Assembly: GCA_964515555.1 (NCBI GenBank)
Contig: CAZEVY010000016.1
Span: forward strand, 1-64,000
Source of the DNA: CAZEVY01 sp964515555
GTDB lineage: Bacteria; Acidobacteriota; Terriglobia; Bryobacterales; Bryobacteraceae
DNA length: 64,000 nt
Reading direction: 5' to 3'
Shown: positions 16,931-25,868 of the stretch, piece after piece
Layout of the letters: every line of letters begins with the position of its first letter
Numbering within the stretch: position 1 is the stretch's first letter
The notes under the pieces: generated by a model
Told to the model about the DNA's origin: nothing
The model's input: the letters and a program-made list of their open reading frames with translations, nothing else
The model's database searches: none
Translations under genes and position numbers: made by a program

Positions 16931-18307
16931 CTAGTGATGCACAACGTCATTGCAGAAATCGATCGCTTCCGGATGACGCGCGGCCTGCGCCCCGGTTACG
17001 AGAAACGAGCCCGGCGACCGCTCGAGCCGCAATTCCACCGCCAGTTCGGCGAGCTGGAGTGTATAGGGAAAGCATTTGACGTAAATGCGTTCAGGTCCCT
17101 CGCTTCCGACGCGAACGAGCTCCTCGGTGGGAGCCGCGCGCTGCGCATACTGACGATGCTTGACCGTCCACAGGTATCCCGACTGGTGCAGGATCGCCGC
17201 CGCCGCGATCAACGGCGTAACCCACTTGCGGTTGGACGAGATCGCGAGCGTTCGGAGCGTGAGCAGTCCGGCCGCGACAACCAGGGACGAACCGACGCTG
17301 GCGAAGTACGTGTGCCGGCTGGGAACGATGGGCATGTACGTCAGAAAGCTGTAGGGCAGCAGTGTAATGGCGATCCAGGCGCCCGCGAGTGCCAGCAGAG
17401 CCCGCCACTGGCGAATGCCGGCGATCGCAATCAGCACAAGTGCGGCGAGCCCCCAGATCCTGGAGACGCTAGTCGCGCTCCGGAGCATCACTTGCAGAAA
17501 AGGCGCTCCCAGGGAGAATGTTCCATCGTTGAAGTGTTGGTGTGTCTGTCGCGCGAGAAAGGCGATGATGAAGTAGCCGCCAGCCGCCAGCGCGAACGGC
17601 GCCAGGCCCCAAAGGCGCCTCAAAGGCCGGTCCTCGTACCAGACTACATTCGACAAGAGCGCGATCAGGCAAAGCGGTAACACCGCCACGCCCGACTCCT
17701 TCGAGAGCAACGCCAGCGCATAAAAGACAAACGAGGCGGCGTATGCCGGCAGAGGATGCTTATCCGACTGAAGCCAGTGAATCCAGCATAAGAGGCTCCC
17801 TAGTGAAAACAGGAGCACCAGCAATTCCGGCAACGCCGCGTACCAGATCACCGCTTCGCTGTGACGCTGGCTGATCGCGAAGAAGCCTGCCGCCAGGGCC
17901 GAGATTCGCCAGCCGATCGGTCGCCAAGTGCCCAGGGCGAACACGAGAAACGCGTTGGCGACGTGAAGTACGAGGCTGGTGAACCGGTAGGCGAGCGGGT
18001 CCAGGCCGAAGGCTCGTTCGGTCCAGTAGGTGAGCACCAGCGAGGTGGTGCGGCAGCGATACAAGGCATCCGCGGCGAGCTCAGGCCAACCGGAGATGGG
18101 CCCGAATCGGCGTGCCAACTGAACCTGCAAGTAGTCATCGGCGATGAAAGGCAGGAACAACGCGCGGCCGTACGCCAGGAGAGAAAGAGCGGCCAGTCCA
18201 AGTGCCAGAAGCACGCACAGACGGACGGAAGGCCGATACGCCGGAACCGGCTGAGTTTCAGGCGACGCCGTTGACGGGGTGGTGGTTTCGGCAATAGCCT
18301 TGAGCAC
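16931..18307 (-). CDS. Polytopic membrane protein, GT-C glycosyltransferase-like
   Basis: About 458 residues with about ten membrane helices. A loop after the first helix carries ADDYLQVQ, an acidic DD pair as in GT-C enzymes of the TMTC/PMT type, and HSEAVIWYA further on. The C-terminal ~60 residues are soluble. The start is uncertain: GTG 18307 precedes the first hydrophilic stretch and helix; the frame is open to 18757, but codons there run through intergenic repeats and contain many Cys/Arg/Pro, so they look non-coding. It lies between two Oar-like receptors and has the shared box 79 nt upstream. Possible role: glycosylation of envelope components in the same regulon. Confidence 0.72.
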   Translation of the reverse strand: MLKAIAETTTPSTASPETQPVPAYRPSVRLCVLLALGLAALSLLAYGRALFLPFIADDYLQVQLARRFGPISGWPELAADALYRCRTTSLVLTYWTERAFGLDPLAYRFTSLVLHVANAFLVFALGTWRPIGWRISALAAGFFAISQRHSEAVIWYAALPELLVLLFSLGSLLCWIHWLQSDKHPLPAYAASFVFYALALLSKESGVAVLPLCLIALLSNVVWYEDRPLRRLWGLAPFALAAGGYFIIAFLARQTHQHFNDGTFSLGAPFLQVMLRSATSVSRIWGLAALVLIAIAGIRQWRALLALAGAWIAITLLPYSFLTYMPIVPSRHTYFASVGSSLVVAAGLLTLRTLAISSNRKWVTPLIAAAAILHQSGYLWTVKHRQYAQRAAPTEELVRVGSEGPERIYVKCFPYTLQLAELAVELRLERSPGSFLVTGAQAARHPEAIDFCNDVVHH

Positions 18308-18386
18308 TGAATCCGCGCGGACCTTCCTGCCGCTCGGGCAAAACGTCGCCCAAATGGCAATTGAGGCAGACCTTGCGGGAGGATTC

Positions 18387-18405
18387 AATACCGGAGTTTC
18401 TGTAT
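18387..18405 (-). promoter_or_regulatory. Shared 19-bp box, copy 2 (upstream of the membrane glycosyltransferase)
   Basis: In gene orientation this reads ATACAGAAACTCCGGTATT. ATAC and GTAT are inverted around the 10-bp core. It lies 79 nt before the proposed GTG 18307. A CCCGGG sits a few bases outside it, as in copy 3. Confidence 0.6.
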
Positions 18406-18684
18406 GCCCGGGCCGTCCCGGCGACGGCCCGGGGAGACGGGGATGCCACTGGCCGAGAGCGCCGTACGAGCCATCGACGTGCGGTGTCTGGAGAGGCTTA
18501 CACCGCCGCCAGAAACTCAGCATGCACCGCGATCCGCAGTATGCCGCACAATCGCTTCGCGCCGGGATGGAAGAGCACGTATTGAGGAACGCTGCGGAGT
18601 CTACGCTCGTCGAGGTGACTCGCCGTTCGTTTAACATCCGCAGACCCTGAATACCAGCTTCGGTCTGGTGACGTCTCCCGGGAG

Positions 18685-18704
18685 AATACAGAAAGTCCAG
18701 TATT
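18685..18704 (+). promoter_or_regulatory. Shared box, copy 3 (upstream of the second Oar-like receptor)
   Basis: AATACAGAAAGTCCAGTATT, a perfect AATAC/GTATT inverted repeat around a 10-bp core. It lies 79 nt before ATG 18784, the same spacing and relative orientation as copy 2 has to its gene. CCCGGG lies just upstream. Confidence 0.6.
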
Positions 18705-18783
18705 CCGTCCCGCTGGAATCGGCCATACACTCGGTCAGTTGTGTCAGTCTGTCGCAACGGGGATTAGGTATTAAGGGGGATCC

Positions 18784-21700
18784 ATGTATTCGAGGCTGTC
18801 TAGCCGTCGATTTCCATTGGCGGCGTTCGCGCTGACGATCGCCGCAGCGATGACTTCCGAGCCGTTGGCCGCCCAGATTCTCTATGGATCGGTCGTCGGG
18901 AACGTGAAGGATCCGACCGATGCCGCGGTGACCGGGGCGGTGGTGGTCGCCGTAAACCGCGAGACGAATCAGTCGCGCGAAACGATCTGCAATGCATCGG
19001 GCGGTTTTAGCTTCCCGACGCTGCAGCCGGGCGCCTACACGATTCGCGTTACGAAAGAAGGATTCCGAACGGCGACCAGCGAGGTCGTTGTGTCCATCAA
19101 CACGGTAACGCGCGCCGACGTGAGACTCCAGCTCGGCGCCGTGGCCGAATCCGTCGAGGTAGTGGCTGCCGTCGCCGTGCTTCAGACGGACCGCAGCGAG
19201 GTGCGGGCGGAAGTCACCAGCCGCACGTTTCAAAACATGCCAGTCCCGGTCGGGCGCAACTATCAGAACCTGCTGCGCACGCTGCCGGGCTTCCGCCCGC
19301 CGTCCAACGCGCATTCGGTGCCGACCAATCCGTCGCGTGCCCTGACGTTCAACGTCAACGGGGTGAGCCAGAGCATCAACAACGTACGTATCGACGGGGC
19401 GAGTTCCAATGCGCCGTGGCTGCCGCACATCACGTCTTTCGTACCGACGCTGGAGGCGATCGAAGTGGTGAACGTCGTTACCAACAGCTTCGACGCCGAG
19501 CAGGGACTGGCCGGGGGTGCGGCGGTGAACGTGCAGATTCGCAGCGGCACGAACGATATGCACGGGTCTATCTTCCAGTTCCACACCAATCAGCGACTGA
19601 AGGGGAAGCCGTGGATTCTGCCCCAGGGGCAGGCCAAGCCGAAGCTGGTGAATAACGAGTTTGGCGGGACGCTCGGCGGCCCAGTCGTGCGCGACCGGCT
19701 GTTCTACTTCATGAGCTACGAAGGAACGCTCAATCGCGAATTCGCCTCGAGGCTCGGTACCGTGCCGACGGCGCTGCAAAAGGCGGGTAATTTCTCGGAA
19801 TCGACGACGCTGGTCTACGATCCGACCACCGGCAACCCAAACGGAACCGGCCGCCAGCCATTTACCGGAAACATTATTCCGGCGGCGCGTATCAGCCCCA
19901 TCACCAAGAAACTGGCCGATCTGACGCCGCTGCCGAATGTCAACACCACCGCGTTCACGAGCAATTACTTCGCCGGCGGATCGTATGTCTTCGACCGCCA
20001 TCGCGCCGATACGAAGGTCAACTGGGTGGCATCCACCAAGCTGACGATGTTCGGACGCTACAGCATCCTGAACTACGCGATGCTGAATCCACAGATGTTC
20101 GGCAGTCTCGGCGGACCGGAGGTGTCGGGCGCCGGCGGCAATCCGGGCGTCGGCTACGGTAGAACGCACAGCTTCACGGGCGCGGCCACCTACGTGATCT
20201 CACCGACGTTCATCGTAGACGCCTATTACGGCTACACGCTGGCGAATACGGCGGTCGAACAGGCGCGGCTGAACGAGAAACTCGGGCTCGATTTTCTGGG
20301 AATACCCGGAACGAACGGGGCTCGGCCGTTCGAGGGTGGATGGCCGGCATTCGCTGTGTCATCATACACGACGCTGGGCGTCCCGAACGCCTTCCAGCCC
20401 TACTATCGCAGCGATCCGCAGCACCAGTACGTCGCCAATCTGAACTGGACGAAGGGCACGCACGACATCCGCTTCGGCTTCGACATTTACTTCACGGGCA
20501 TGAATCACCTACAACCGGAAGCGACCGGGGCCAGCCACGGCGCGCAGGGCGGATTCACCTTCGGCACCGGGCCGACAGCGCTATCCGGCGGGTCGGCGGG
20601 CAACCAGTTCAACAGCTACGCGACCTTCCTGCTCGGGCTGCCGACCAATATCGGCAAGATCACGCAGATTCCCGATACATACAATACGCGCCAGAAGAAC
20701 GTCGCCCTGTATTTCCGCGACCGTTGGAACGCTTCCCGCAAGGGGACTCTTTCCCTCGGCCTCCGCTGGGAGTATTATCCATTTCCGACACGCGCCGACC
20801 GGGGCCTGGAGTGGTACAACCCCGAGACCAACAAGATGCACATCTGCGGGGTCGGCGTGGTTCCGGAGGACTGCGGAGTAAAGGTCGGAAAGAGGGACTT
20901 CGCGCCCCGCTTCGGCTTCGCGTACCGCGCCACCGACTCGCTGGTGATCCGCGCCGGCTACGGCATCACCTTCGATCCCTTCTCGTTGCAACGTCCGCTG
21001 CGAACCAACTATCCGGTCCTGCTGATTCAGAACATCCCATCGCCGAATTCGTTTTCGTGGGTGAATCCGATCGCCCAGGGAATCCCGCAGGCAATGGCCC
21101 CGGCTTTGGGCAACGGCATTATCGACATCCCGTCGACTTACGCGGTCATCACAACGCCGCAGGAGTTCAAGCGGGGATATATCCAGTCGTGGAACTTCAC
21201 AATGCAGAAGCAGTTGCCGTGGGGCTTAATCGGACAGGCGGGTTACGTCGCGACGCGGTCGACCCGTCAGCTCGGCTATATCGATATCAACGCCGGCCAG
21301 GTGATCGGCGGCGAGAACGGCGGCCGTCCCCTCAATCAGCGCTTCGGACGCCTGACCACCACCACGATGGTCAGGCCGCTTGGCACCACGGTTTACGACT
21401 CGCTCCAGGCTCAACTGGATCGCCGCGTCTCGAAGGGCCTTTCGTTGGGGATGGCGTATACGTTCGGGAAGGGGATCGGCTACAACGACAACAGCGACGG
21501 CGGGCCGCGGTCGGTCTCCGCGATTCCCTTTTTCTGGCGCAATCGGGCGGTGCTCGGCTACGATCGCACGCACAATTTGCAGATCACCAGTATCTGGGAG
21601 GTGCCGTTTGGAAGAGGCAAGCGATGGGCGAGCGACGGCGCCGGGGCGGCGATCCTCGGCGGCTGGCAGGTGAATAATCTGCTGAGCTTCTATTCGGGGA

Positions 21701-22170
21701 CTCCGTTCTCGATCGGCGCCGACGGGAATTCGCTGCGCATGCCGGGCTCCGGTCAGACCGCCGACCAGGTTAAGGCGGAGGTGGAGATACTCGGCGGGAC
21801 CGGGCGCCAAACGCCATGGTTCGATCCGTTCGCGTTCGCCAACCTTTCGACCGCGCGCGGGCAGGAGCGCTTCGGCACCAGCGGGCTGAACATTCTGCGC
21901 GGCCCCGGGATCGCCAATTGGGACTTCAGCGTTTTCCGTCAATTCGACTTCACTGAGCGCTGGAAACTGTCGTTCCGCATGGAAGCGTTCAATTTCACTA
22001 ACACGCCGCACTTCTCCAATCCGGGGACGAACGTGGCGAGCTTCCAGCCCACTCAGGCCGATCCCGCGCGCCGCTTCAACGGGTACACGGAGATCACGGG
22101 CGTCACCAACATCGGGCGAGACGGCATCGACGAACGCCAGTTTCGCTTCGGGCTTCGGCTCGTTTTCTAA
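18784..22170 (+). CDS. Oar-like TonB-dependent outer-membrane receptor
   Basis: A 1128-residue protein with a signal peptide (to about residue 30, ending PLAAQ), a carboxypeptidase-regulatory-like domain (GSVVGNVKDPTDAAVTGA..., about 33-115), a plug domain, and a barrel ending LRLVF. Repeated barrel phrases such as NEFGGTLGGPVVRDRLFYF and FAPRFGFAYRATD are typical of the Acidobacteria Oar group. The gene is preceded by GGGGGATCC and ATG 18784. It is a distant paralogue of the receptor at 13278. Likely role: TonB-energised uptake or surface binding of an unknown large ligand. The shared box lies 79 nt upstream. Confidence 0.94.
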   Translation: MYSRLSSRRFPLAAFALTIAAAMTSEPLAAQILYGSVVGNVKDPTDAAVTGAVVVAVNRETNQSRETICNASGGFSFPTLQPGAYTIRVTKEGFRTATSEVVVSINTVTRADVRLQLGAVAESVEVVAAVAVLQTDRSEVRAEVTSRTFQNMPVPVGRNYQNLLRTLPGFRPPSNAHSVPTNPSRALTFNVNGVSQSINNVRIDGASSNAPWLPHITSFVPTLEAIEVVNVVTNSFDAEQGLAGGAAVNVQIRSGTNDMHGSIFQFHTNQRLKGKPWILPQGQAKPKLVNNEFGGTLGGPVVRDRLFYFMSYEGTLNREFASRLGTVPTALQKAGNFSESTTLVYDPTTGNPNGTGRQPFTGNIIPAARISPITKKLADLTPLPNVNTTAFTSNYFAGGSYVFDRHRADTKVNWVASTKLTMFGRYSILNYAMLNPQMFGSLGGPEVSGAGGNPGVGYGRTHSFTGAATYVISPTFIVDAYYGYTLANTAVEQARLNEKLGLDFLGIPGTNGARPFEGGWPAFAVSSYTTLGVPNAFQPYYRSDPQHQYVANLNWTKGTHDIRFGFDIYFTGMNHLQPEATGASHGAQGGFTFGTGPTALSGGSAGNQFNSYATFLLGLPTNIGKITQIPDTYNTRQKNVALYFRDRWNASRKGTLSLGLRWEYYPFPTRADRGLEWYNPETNKMHICGVGVVPEDCGVKVGKRDFAPRFGFAYRATDSLVIRAGYGITFDPFSLQRPLRTNYPVLLIQNIPSPNSFSWVNPIAQGIPQAMAPALGNGIIDIPSTYAVITTPQEFKRGYIQSWNFTMQKQLPWGLIGQAGYVATRSTRQLGYIDINAGQVIGGENGGRPLNQRFGRLTTTTMVRPLGTTVYDSLQAQLDRRVSKGLSLGMAYTFGKGIGYNDNSDGGPRSVSAIPFFWRNRAVLGYDRTHNLQITSIWEVPFGRGKRWASDGAGAAILGGWQVNNLLSFYSGTPFSIGADGNSLRMPGSGQTADQVKAEVEILGGTGRQTPWFDPFAFANLSTARGQERFGTSGLNILRGPGIANWDFSVFRQFDFTERWKLSFRMEAFNFTNTPHFSNPGTNVASFQPTQADPARRFNGYTEITGVTNIGRDGIDERQFRFGLRLVF

Positions 22171-22193
22171 ATCATCGGAAGGGAGCGGTGTTC

Positions 22194-22394
22194 ATGCGCG
22201 CGCGAGTCGTTTGTTGCTTCGTTTATCTGCTGTTCGCCCTTACGTCGAGTGCGCAGGAGTTTCGCGCGACGATATCGGGGCACGTGTATGACAGCACTCG
22301 CATGGCGGTGCCCAGCGCCTTCATTGCGATGTCCTTGAGTCATACGCCGCAGAGATTCGTTGCGACGGACTCGGGGACGCCCCGGCGTCGCTAA
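22194..22394 (+). pseudogene. Truncated third Oar-like receptor (signal peptide and start of N-domain only)
   Basis: Sixty-six residues: an intact signal peptide (MRARVVCCFVYLLFALTSSAQ) followed by FRATISGHVYDSTRMAVPSAF, the first strand region of a carboxypeptidase-regulatory domain, then an unrelated Arg-rich end and stop. Full receptors of this group exceed 1000 residues. The ribosome site GGAAGGGAG is preserved, so a peptide could still be made. The break lies 14 bp from the 3' end of the tRNA-Arg gene, which suggests loss of the rest by recombination or integration at the tRNA. Confidence 0.75.
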
Positions 22395-22408
22395 GTGGAA
22401 GGAAAGAA

Positions 22409-22485
22409 TGGTGCGCCCGGAGAGAGTCGAACTCCCGACCTTCTGGTTCGTAGCCAGACGCTCTATCCAGCTGAGCTACGGGCGC
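22409..22485 (-). tRNA. tRNA-Arg (anticodon ACG), CCA encoded
   Basis: The minus strand folds as a complete cloverleaf: acceptor GCGCCCG/CGGGCGC, D arm GCTCAGCTGGATAGAGC, anticodon stem TCTGG/CCAGA with loop CTACGAA (anticodon ACG), T arm with GTTCGACTC, discriminator A and an encoded CCA. ACG is wobble-modified to read CGN arginine codons. Its 3' end faces the truncated receptor, the usual side for integrase attachment sites. Confidence 0.97.
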
Positions 22486-22576
22486 ACGGAATAAACCGAT
22501 TGGCGGGCTACAACCCAATCTATCGGCCCGTCGCCGCCCTGTCAAGCGCGGCCGCCCCGGCGTTCCCGCCGCGAAG

Positions 22577-25516
22577 TCACTTCACTTCGAGCGTGAGGCC
22601 CTGCTGACTTCCCGCCTCGCCAATCTGCAACAACAGCGGCACGCGACCCGATCGCGCGGCGCGCGGCACACGCGCGTTCACCTGAAGCAGCCCGCCTGTG
22701 AATCCCGACACGCCGCCAGCGTAGAGCACTTCCGCCTCGAAGCCGTCGACGATCACCGATACTGGCGCCCAAGGCTTCGGCGCGGTCCCGATGGCGATGC
22801 GGCCGTCCTCGCCCGGCGGATCGGTGCGGCCCTCTCCGGTGGCGAAGATCACGACGATCGAGTCCTTCTCTGCGCCCGCGCTGCCTCCGTTCGCCGAGCC
22901 GTCCTGGTTGAGAATCGCGAACACCCCCGGCACGGTCGCCGCCACCGGGAGCGTCACTTCGTTGGTCAACTGCCCGCGATACTCGACGCGAACGTTGGTC
23001 GTCGCGCGCCCGGCGACGCCGTAGGGAACGATCGCGCTGACCTGCCGCGCCTGCGCGTACACCATCGGAGCGGCCACGCCGTCGAACAGAACCCGCGTCT
23101 CGCCGAGAATCTTCGCGATCGACTGGCCGTCGGCCGCGATCTGCGCGAACACTCCGGCCTCCGGCCCGACCGGGAATCCGAAGATCGTCACGATCTCGCC
23201 GGGCGAGACGTCGCCGCCGAGAAAACTGCCCGCGTTTGTCGCGCTGGCCGCGCTGATCTGGCCCGGCGCGAGCGCGAAGTACGCCACCGGCACGTCGTGG
23301 TCCGACGTCCTCTCCCGGGCCGCGCCGTCGCCGGCGAGCGTCTCGGGGAAATCGGCGTTGATGCGCGCGACCACGTAGCGCGACAGGCGCGGCATCAGGT
23401 TGCGATGCACCAGGATGTGGTCGATCGACTGGGCGCTGCCGTCCTGGACATAGGTGTAGCTCTGCTCGCGCGGCAGCGTGTCGGTGAGATTCACGAGGTC
23501 GCCGCCCGCGCGGATGCGGGCCAGGGAATCGACGTAGCCGTCGTCGAAGGCGAAGGCGTTGAAGTCGCCGAGCACGATCAGGTTCTCGCGAGAGTCGGCG
23601 GCCAGGCGCGTGCGGACGAGGTCGGCGAGCGCGTCGGCCTGCGCGCGGCGCTTGGCCTGGACGGTCGAATCCTGTACGTCGATCAGGGACCGCAGATGAT
23701 TCACGACTACGGTGAACGGGAACTCGCCGATTCGCGCGCGCAGGACCAGCGGCGGCCGATCGTGCAGCGTGGCCTGCGCGCCCGCGGGCGTGGTGTAAGT
23801 CGCGGACTTGCCGATCTGCGCCACGTCGACCACCGTAATCCGCGAAGTCTTCACCAGGAAGCCCACGTCGATGCCGCCGATGTCGTTGCCCTCTTCGAGA
23901 TACGCGCGGTACTCGGGGCCGAGCCGCGCGGCGAGCGCCTGTAGCGTCGCCAGATTCTCCACCTCGATGACGCCGATGACGTCGGGCGCGCGCAGCAGCT
24001 CGCGGAAAGCCGTGGTGAGCTTGGTCAGCCGCCGGTCGAGCGCGGCCTGCGTGAGGACCGGATCGCTGGTCCCGGGGTCGTCGGTTGTGTCGAACAGCCG
24101 CCTCACGTTGAACGACGCGACGGCGATCTCCTGCGCCGACGGTGCGATCACCGGCTGCGCGGCGCGCAGAGCGAAGCTGACCGACTCGACCTGTGCCGGC
24201 AGCAGCGTGTAAGTCCGAAAGCCGTAGTCGAGCACGCCGGTGAGATCCGCCACGTCGCCGACCGCCAGGTTGACCGCTGCGGTTCCGGAAAGCCCGTCAC
24301 TGTCCACGCGTAGGCGCTCCGGATTCCCGTCCCATCGCGACGCGCCAGCGGGGAGAGGGTCGGGGGCCTGCACGCCCGGCTCGCGGAACGGCCGCGGCAC
24401 GCCTTCCAGCACCCCGTAGAAGACGCCGTTCGACGAGACCGTCCCCTGCGCCTCGTTAATCGATCCCCCTGTCGGCCCCACCACGCGCAACGCCCTCGCG
24501 CGAACGCGCATGCCCTCGAAGCGCTCCAGTTGCGACCCGCCGCCGCCCGCCGCGAGCATCGCGCGGGTGACCTCGACCGCCGCCGGAGGATCGTGCTCCT
24601 GAGAAATCACCTCGACCGTCGGACTCGTGATCTCCGTCAGCGCCGGACTGTTGAGGTCGGCGGCGGGAACGAACTCGGTCACCGTGCCGCTGACGCGCAC
24701 GAGATTTCCGACGGCGGCCGAGGCCGGCGGCGCGGAGCTCGTAAAGACGAGGATGCCTTCCGACGTCGCGTCGTCATTATCGGTGTCGGCGGGCGCGCTC
24801 TGGATGTAGAAGCCGTTCGAGCGCCGCGCGGTGACGATGCCGGTGGTGGTCACGCTCCGGCCTTCGAGCGGCGAGCGGTCGCCGGCGCCCTGAATGCTGC
24901 TGATGGAAACGGTCACCGCCGGGGGCGGCGTGGCGGAGCAGTCGCCGCGCGCGGAGGCGCGATTGCGCGGAGCGGGCGCGCCGCTCTGAAAGTCGGCGGC
25001 GTTGTTGTTGGTGTCGACGCAACCGGCGCCGCGGCGGATGGCGGCGGTGGTGTTGCTGAGTCCGGGCGCGGGCGCCGTTTCGCTGAAGTCGGCCGTGCCA
25101 TAGCCCACCAGGTCGACGATGGCCGGGCCGGTAGGACTGCCGCCGGTGAGGGCGGTGTCGTTCGAGACGAGTGCGATCTTCGCCGCGGTCGCGCTCATGG
25201 CGATGGCGCCGGTGACGTCGGGAGTGGGGAGATCGGCCGTGCCGCCGGCGCCGGCGGCTTCCTGGACGAGGAAGTACTGGCCGGGCTCGATGACTCCCGT
25301 GAGCCGCGTGACCTGCCAGGCGGTGCCGGTCGCCGAGGCGTACTGCACGCTCCATCCGGTGACGTCGACGGCCTGACCGCCGCGATTGAAGAGCTCGATG
25401 AAGTCGTTGCGGAGCGTCGCGCCGGCGTTGCCGCCGCCGCCGTAGATCTGGCTGATGACAATTTGCGACGAAGCGGTGAACGGGAGGAGAGCGAGGAGAA
25501 GGATCGCGCGGAGCAT
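22577..25516 (-). CDS. Secreted lamin-tail endonuclease/exonuclease/phosphatase protein with TIGR03437 C-domain
   Basis: About 979 residues. Signal peptide (MLRAILLLALLPFTASSQ); a lamin-tail domain with IVISQIYGGGG and NDFIELFNRG; a linker with OB-like segments as in extracellular nucleases of the ExeM/NucH type; an EEP-family catalytic domain with ASFNVRRL, GVIEVEN, LGDFNAF and a late SDHDVPVAY. A C-terminal ~210-residue domain (SPGEIVTIFG..., VNARVPR) matches the TIGR03437 domain seen mainly in Solibacter relatives. It probably degrades extracellular DNA or related phosphodiesters. ATG 25516 starts at the signal peptide; a -10-like TATCCT lies 6 nt upstream. Confidence 0.9.
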   Translation of the reverse strand: MLRAILLLALLPFTASSQIVISQIYGGGGNAGATLRNDFIELFNRGGQAVDVTGWSVQYASATGTAWQVTRLTGVIEPGQYFLVQEAAGAGGTADLPTPDVTGAIAMSATAAKIALVSNDTALTGGSPTGPAIVDLVGYGTADFSETAPAPGLSNTTAAIRRGAGCVDTNNNAADFQSGAPAPRNRASARGDCSATPPPAVTVSISSIQGAGDRSPLEGRSVTTTGIVTARRSNGFYIQSAPADTDNDDATSEGILVFTSSAPPASAAVGNLVRVSGTVTEFVPAADLNSPALTEITSPTVEVISQEHDPPAAVEVTRAMLAAGGGGSQLERFEGMRVRARALRVVGPTGGSINEAQGTVSSNGVFYGVLEGVPRPFREPGVQAPDPLPAGASRWDGNPERLRVDSDGLSGTAAVNLAVGDVADLTGVLDYGFRTYTLLPAQVESVSFALRAAQPVIAPSAQEIAVASFNVRRLFDTTDDPGTSDPVLTQAALDRRLTKLTTAFRELLRAPDVIGVIEVENLATLQALAARLGPEYRAYLEEGNDIGGIDVGFLVKTSRITVVDVAQIGKSATYTTPAGAQATLHDRPPLVLRARIGEFPFTVVVNHLRSLIDVQDSTVQAKRRAQADALADLVRTRLAADSRENLIVLGDFNAFAFDDGYVDSLARIRAGGDLVNLTDTLPREQSYTYVQDGSAQSIDHILVHRNLMPRLSRYVVARINADFPETLAGDGAARERTSDHDVPVAYFALAPGQISAASATNAGSFLGGDVSPGEIVTIFGFPVGPEAGVFAQIAADGQSIAKILGETRVLFDGVAAPMVYAQARQVSAIVPYGVAGRATTNVRVEYRGQLTNEVTLPVAATVPGVFAILNQDGSANGGSAGAEKDSIVVIFATGEGRTDPPGEDGRIAIGTAPKPWAPVSVIVDGFEAEVLYAGGVSGFTGGLLQVNARVPRAARSGRVPLLLQIGEAGSQQGLTLEVK

Positions 25517-25522
25517 GTCGTT

Positions 25523-25528
25523 AGGATA
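25523..25528 (-). promoter_or_regulatory. -10-like TATCCT, 6 nt before ATG 25516
   Basis: Minus-strand hexamer directly before the nuclease start; only 52 bp separate this start from the divergent gene at 25569. Confidence 0.35.
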
Positions 25529-25554
25529 ACGGGAGAAGAGGGGTTGGAGCGCTG

Positions 25555-25560
25555 TATAAT
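25555..25560 (+). promoter_or_regulatory. -10 element TATAAT, 8 nt before ATG 25569
   Basis: A perfect -10 hexamer with no convincing -35. Its position predicts a transcript starting at or within one or two bases of the ATG. Confidence 0.55.
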
Positions 25561-25568
25561 CCTCGGGA

Positions 25569-25868
25569 ATGGCCGAATGGAAGTTCGCCGAGCGCGACCC
25601 CAAGGAGGAGCTCGCGCAACTCCACCACTTCACGATGAAGAAGCGCCAGCCCTCGGGCGACGTCGACTTCCTCATCACCGTCCGCGAATACGTCACGCCG
25701 CGCGATCCGGCGATGCACTTCTACGCCTTCGCCGACAAGCAGACCAACCAGAGCGTGTGCCCGATCACGCCCTGCGGCTGGGGGTCGACGCTGCTGGAGG
25801 CGCTGGCGCACTGCATGGACGCCGTGCGCCAGTTCCCCTACGAACCGGAATCGGCCGAAGACGTCTGA
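25569..25868 (+). CDS. Small conserved hypothetical protein
   Basis: Ninety-nine residues, soluble, no signal peptide. It contains several aromatic and His residues (LHHFTMKK, MHFYAFADKQTNQ), two Cys (CPITPCGWG) and a C-terminal helix (LLEALAHCMDAVRQF). I recognise no family. It has its own leaderless-type promoter and overlaps the 3' end of the convergent membrane protein by 31 bp, so both are real only if the genome tolerates such tail overlap. Codon use agrees with its neighbours. Confidence 0.7.
   Translation: MAEWKFAERDPKEELAQLHHFTMKKRQPSGDVDFLITVREYVTPRDPAMHFYAFADKQTNQSVCPITPCGWGSTLLEALAHCMDAVRQFPYEPESAEDV

Larger units (their letters stand above)
18308..18783. other. 476-bp divergent intergenic region with two inverted copies of the shared box
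   Basis: The region separates the minus-strand glycosyltransferase from the plus-strand receptor. It holds box copies 2 (18387-18405) and 3 (18685-18704) in opposite orientation, each 79 nt from the nearer start codon. The middle (about 18420-18660) has several short open frames but none with a ribosome site or protein-like composition. I see no terminator. Confidence 0.6.

Noticed and set aside
18377..18715. The two inverted boxes as terminal repeats of a small mobile element
   Set aside because: A third copy outside the region and the equal spacing to three genes fit regulatory sites better; no target duplication is visible. Not fully excluded.
18308..18757. N-terminal extension of the membrane glycosyltransferase to 18757
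   Set aside because: The extra 150 codons run through the shared boxes, are rich in Cys, Arg and Pro, and lack a ribosome site; treated as intergenic.
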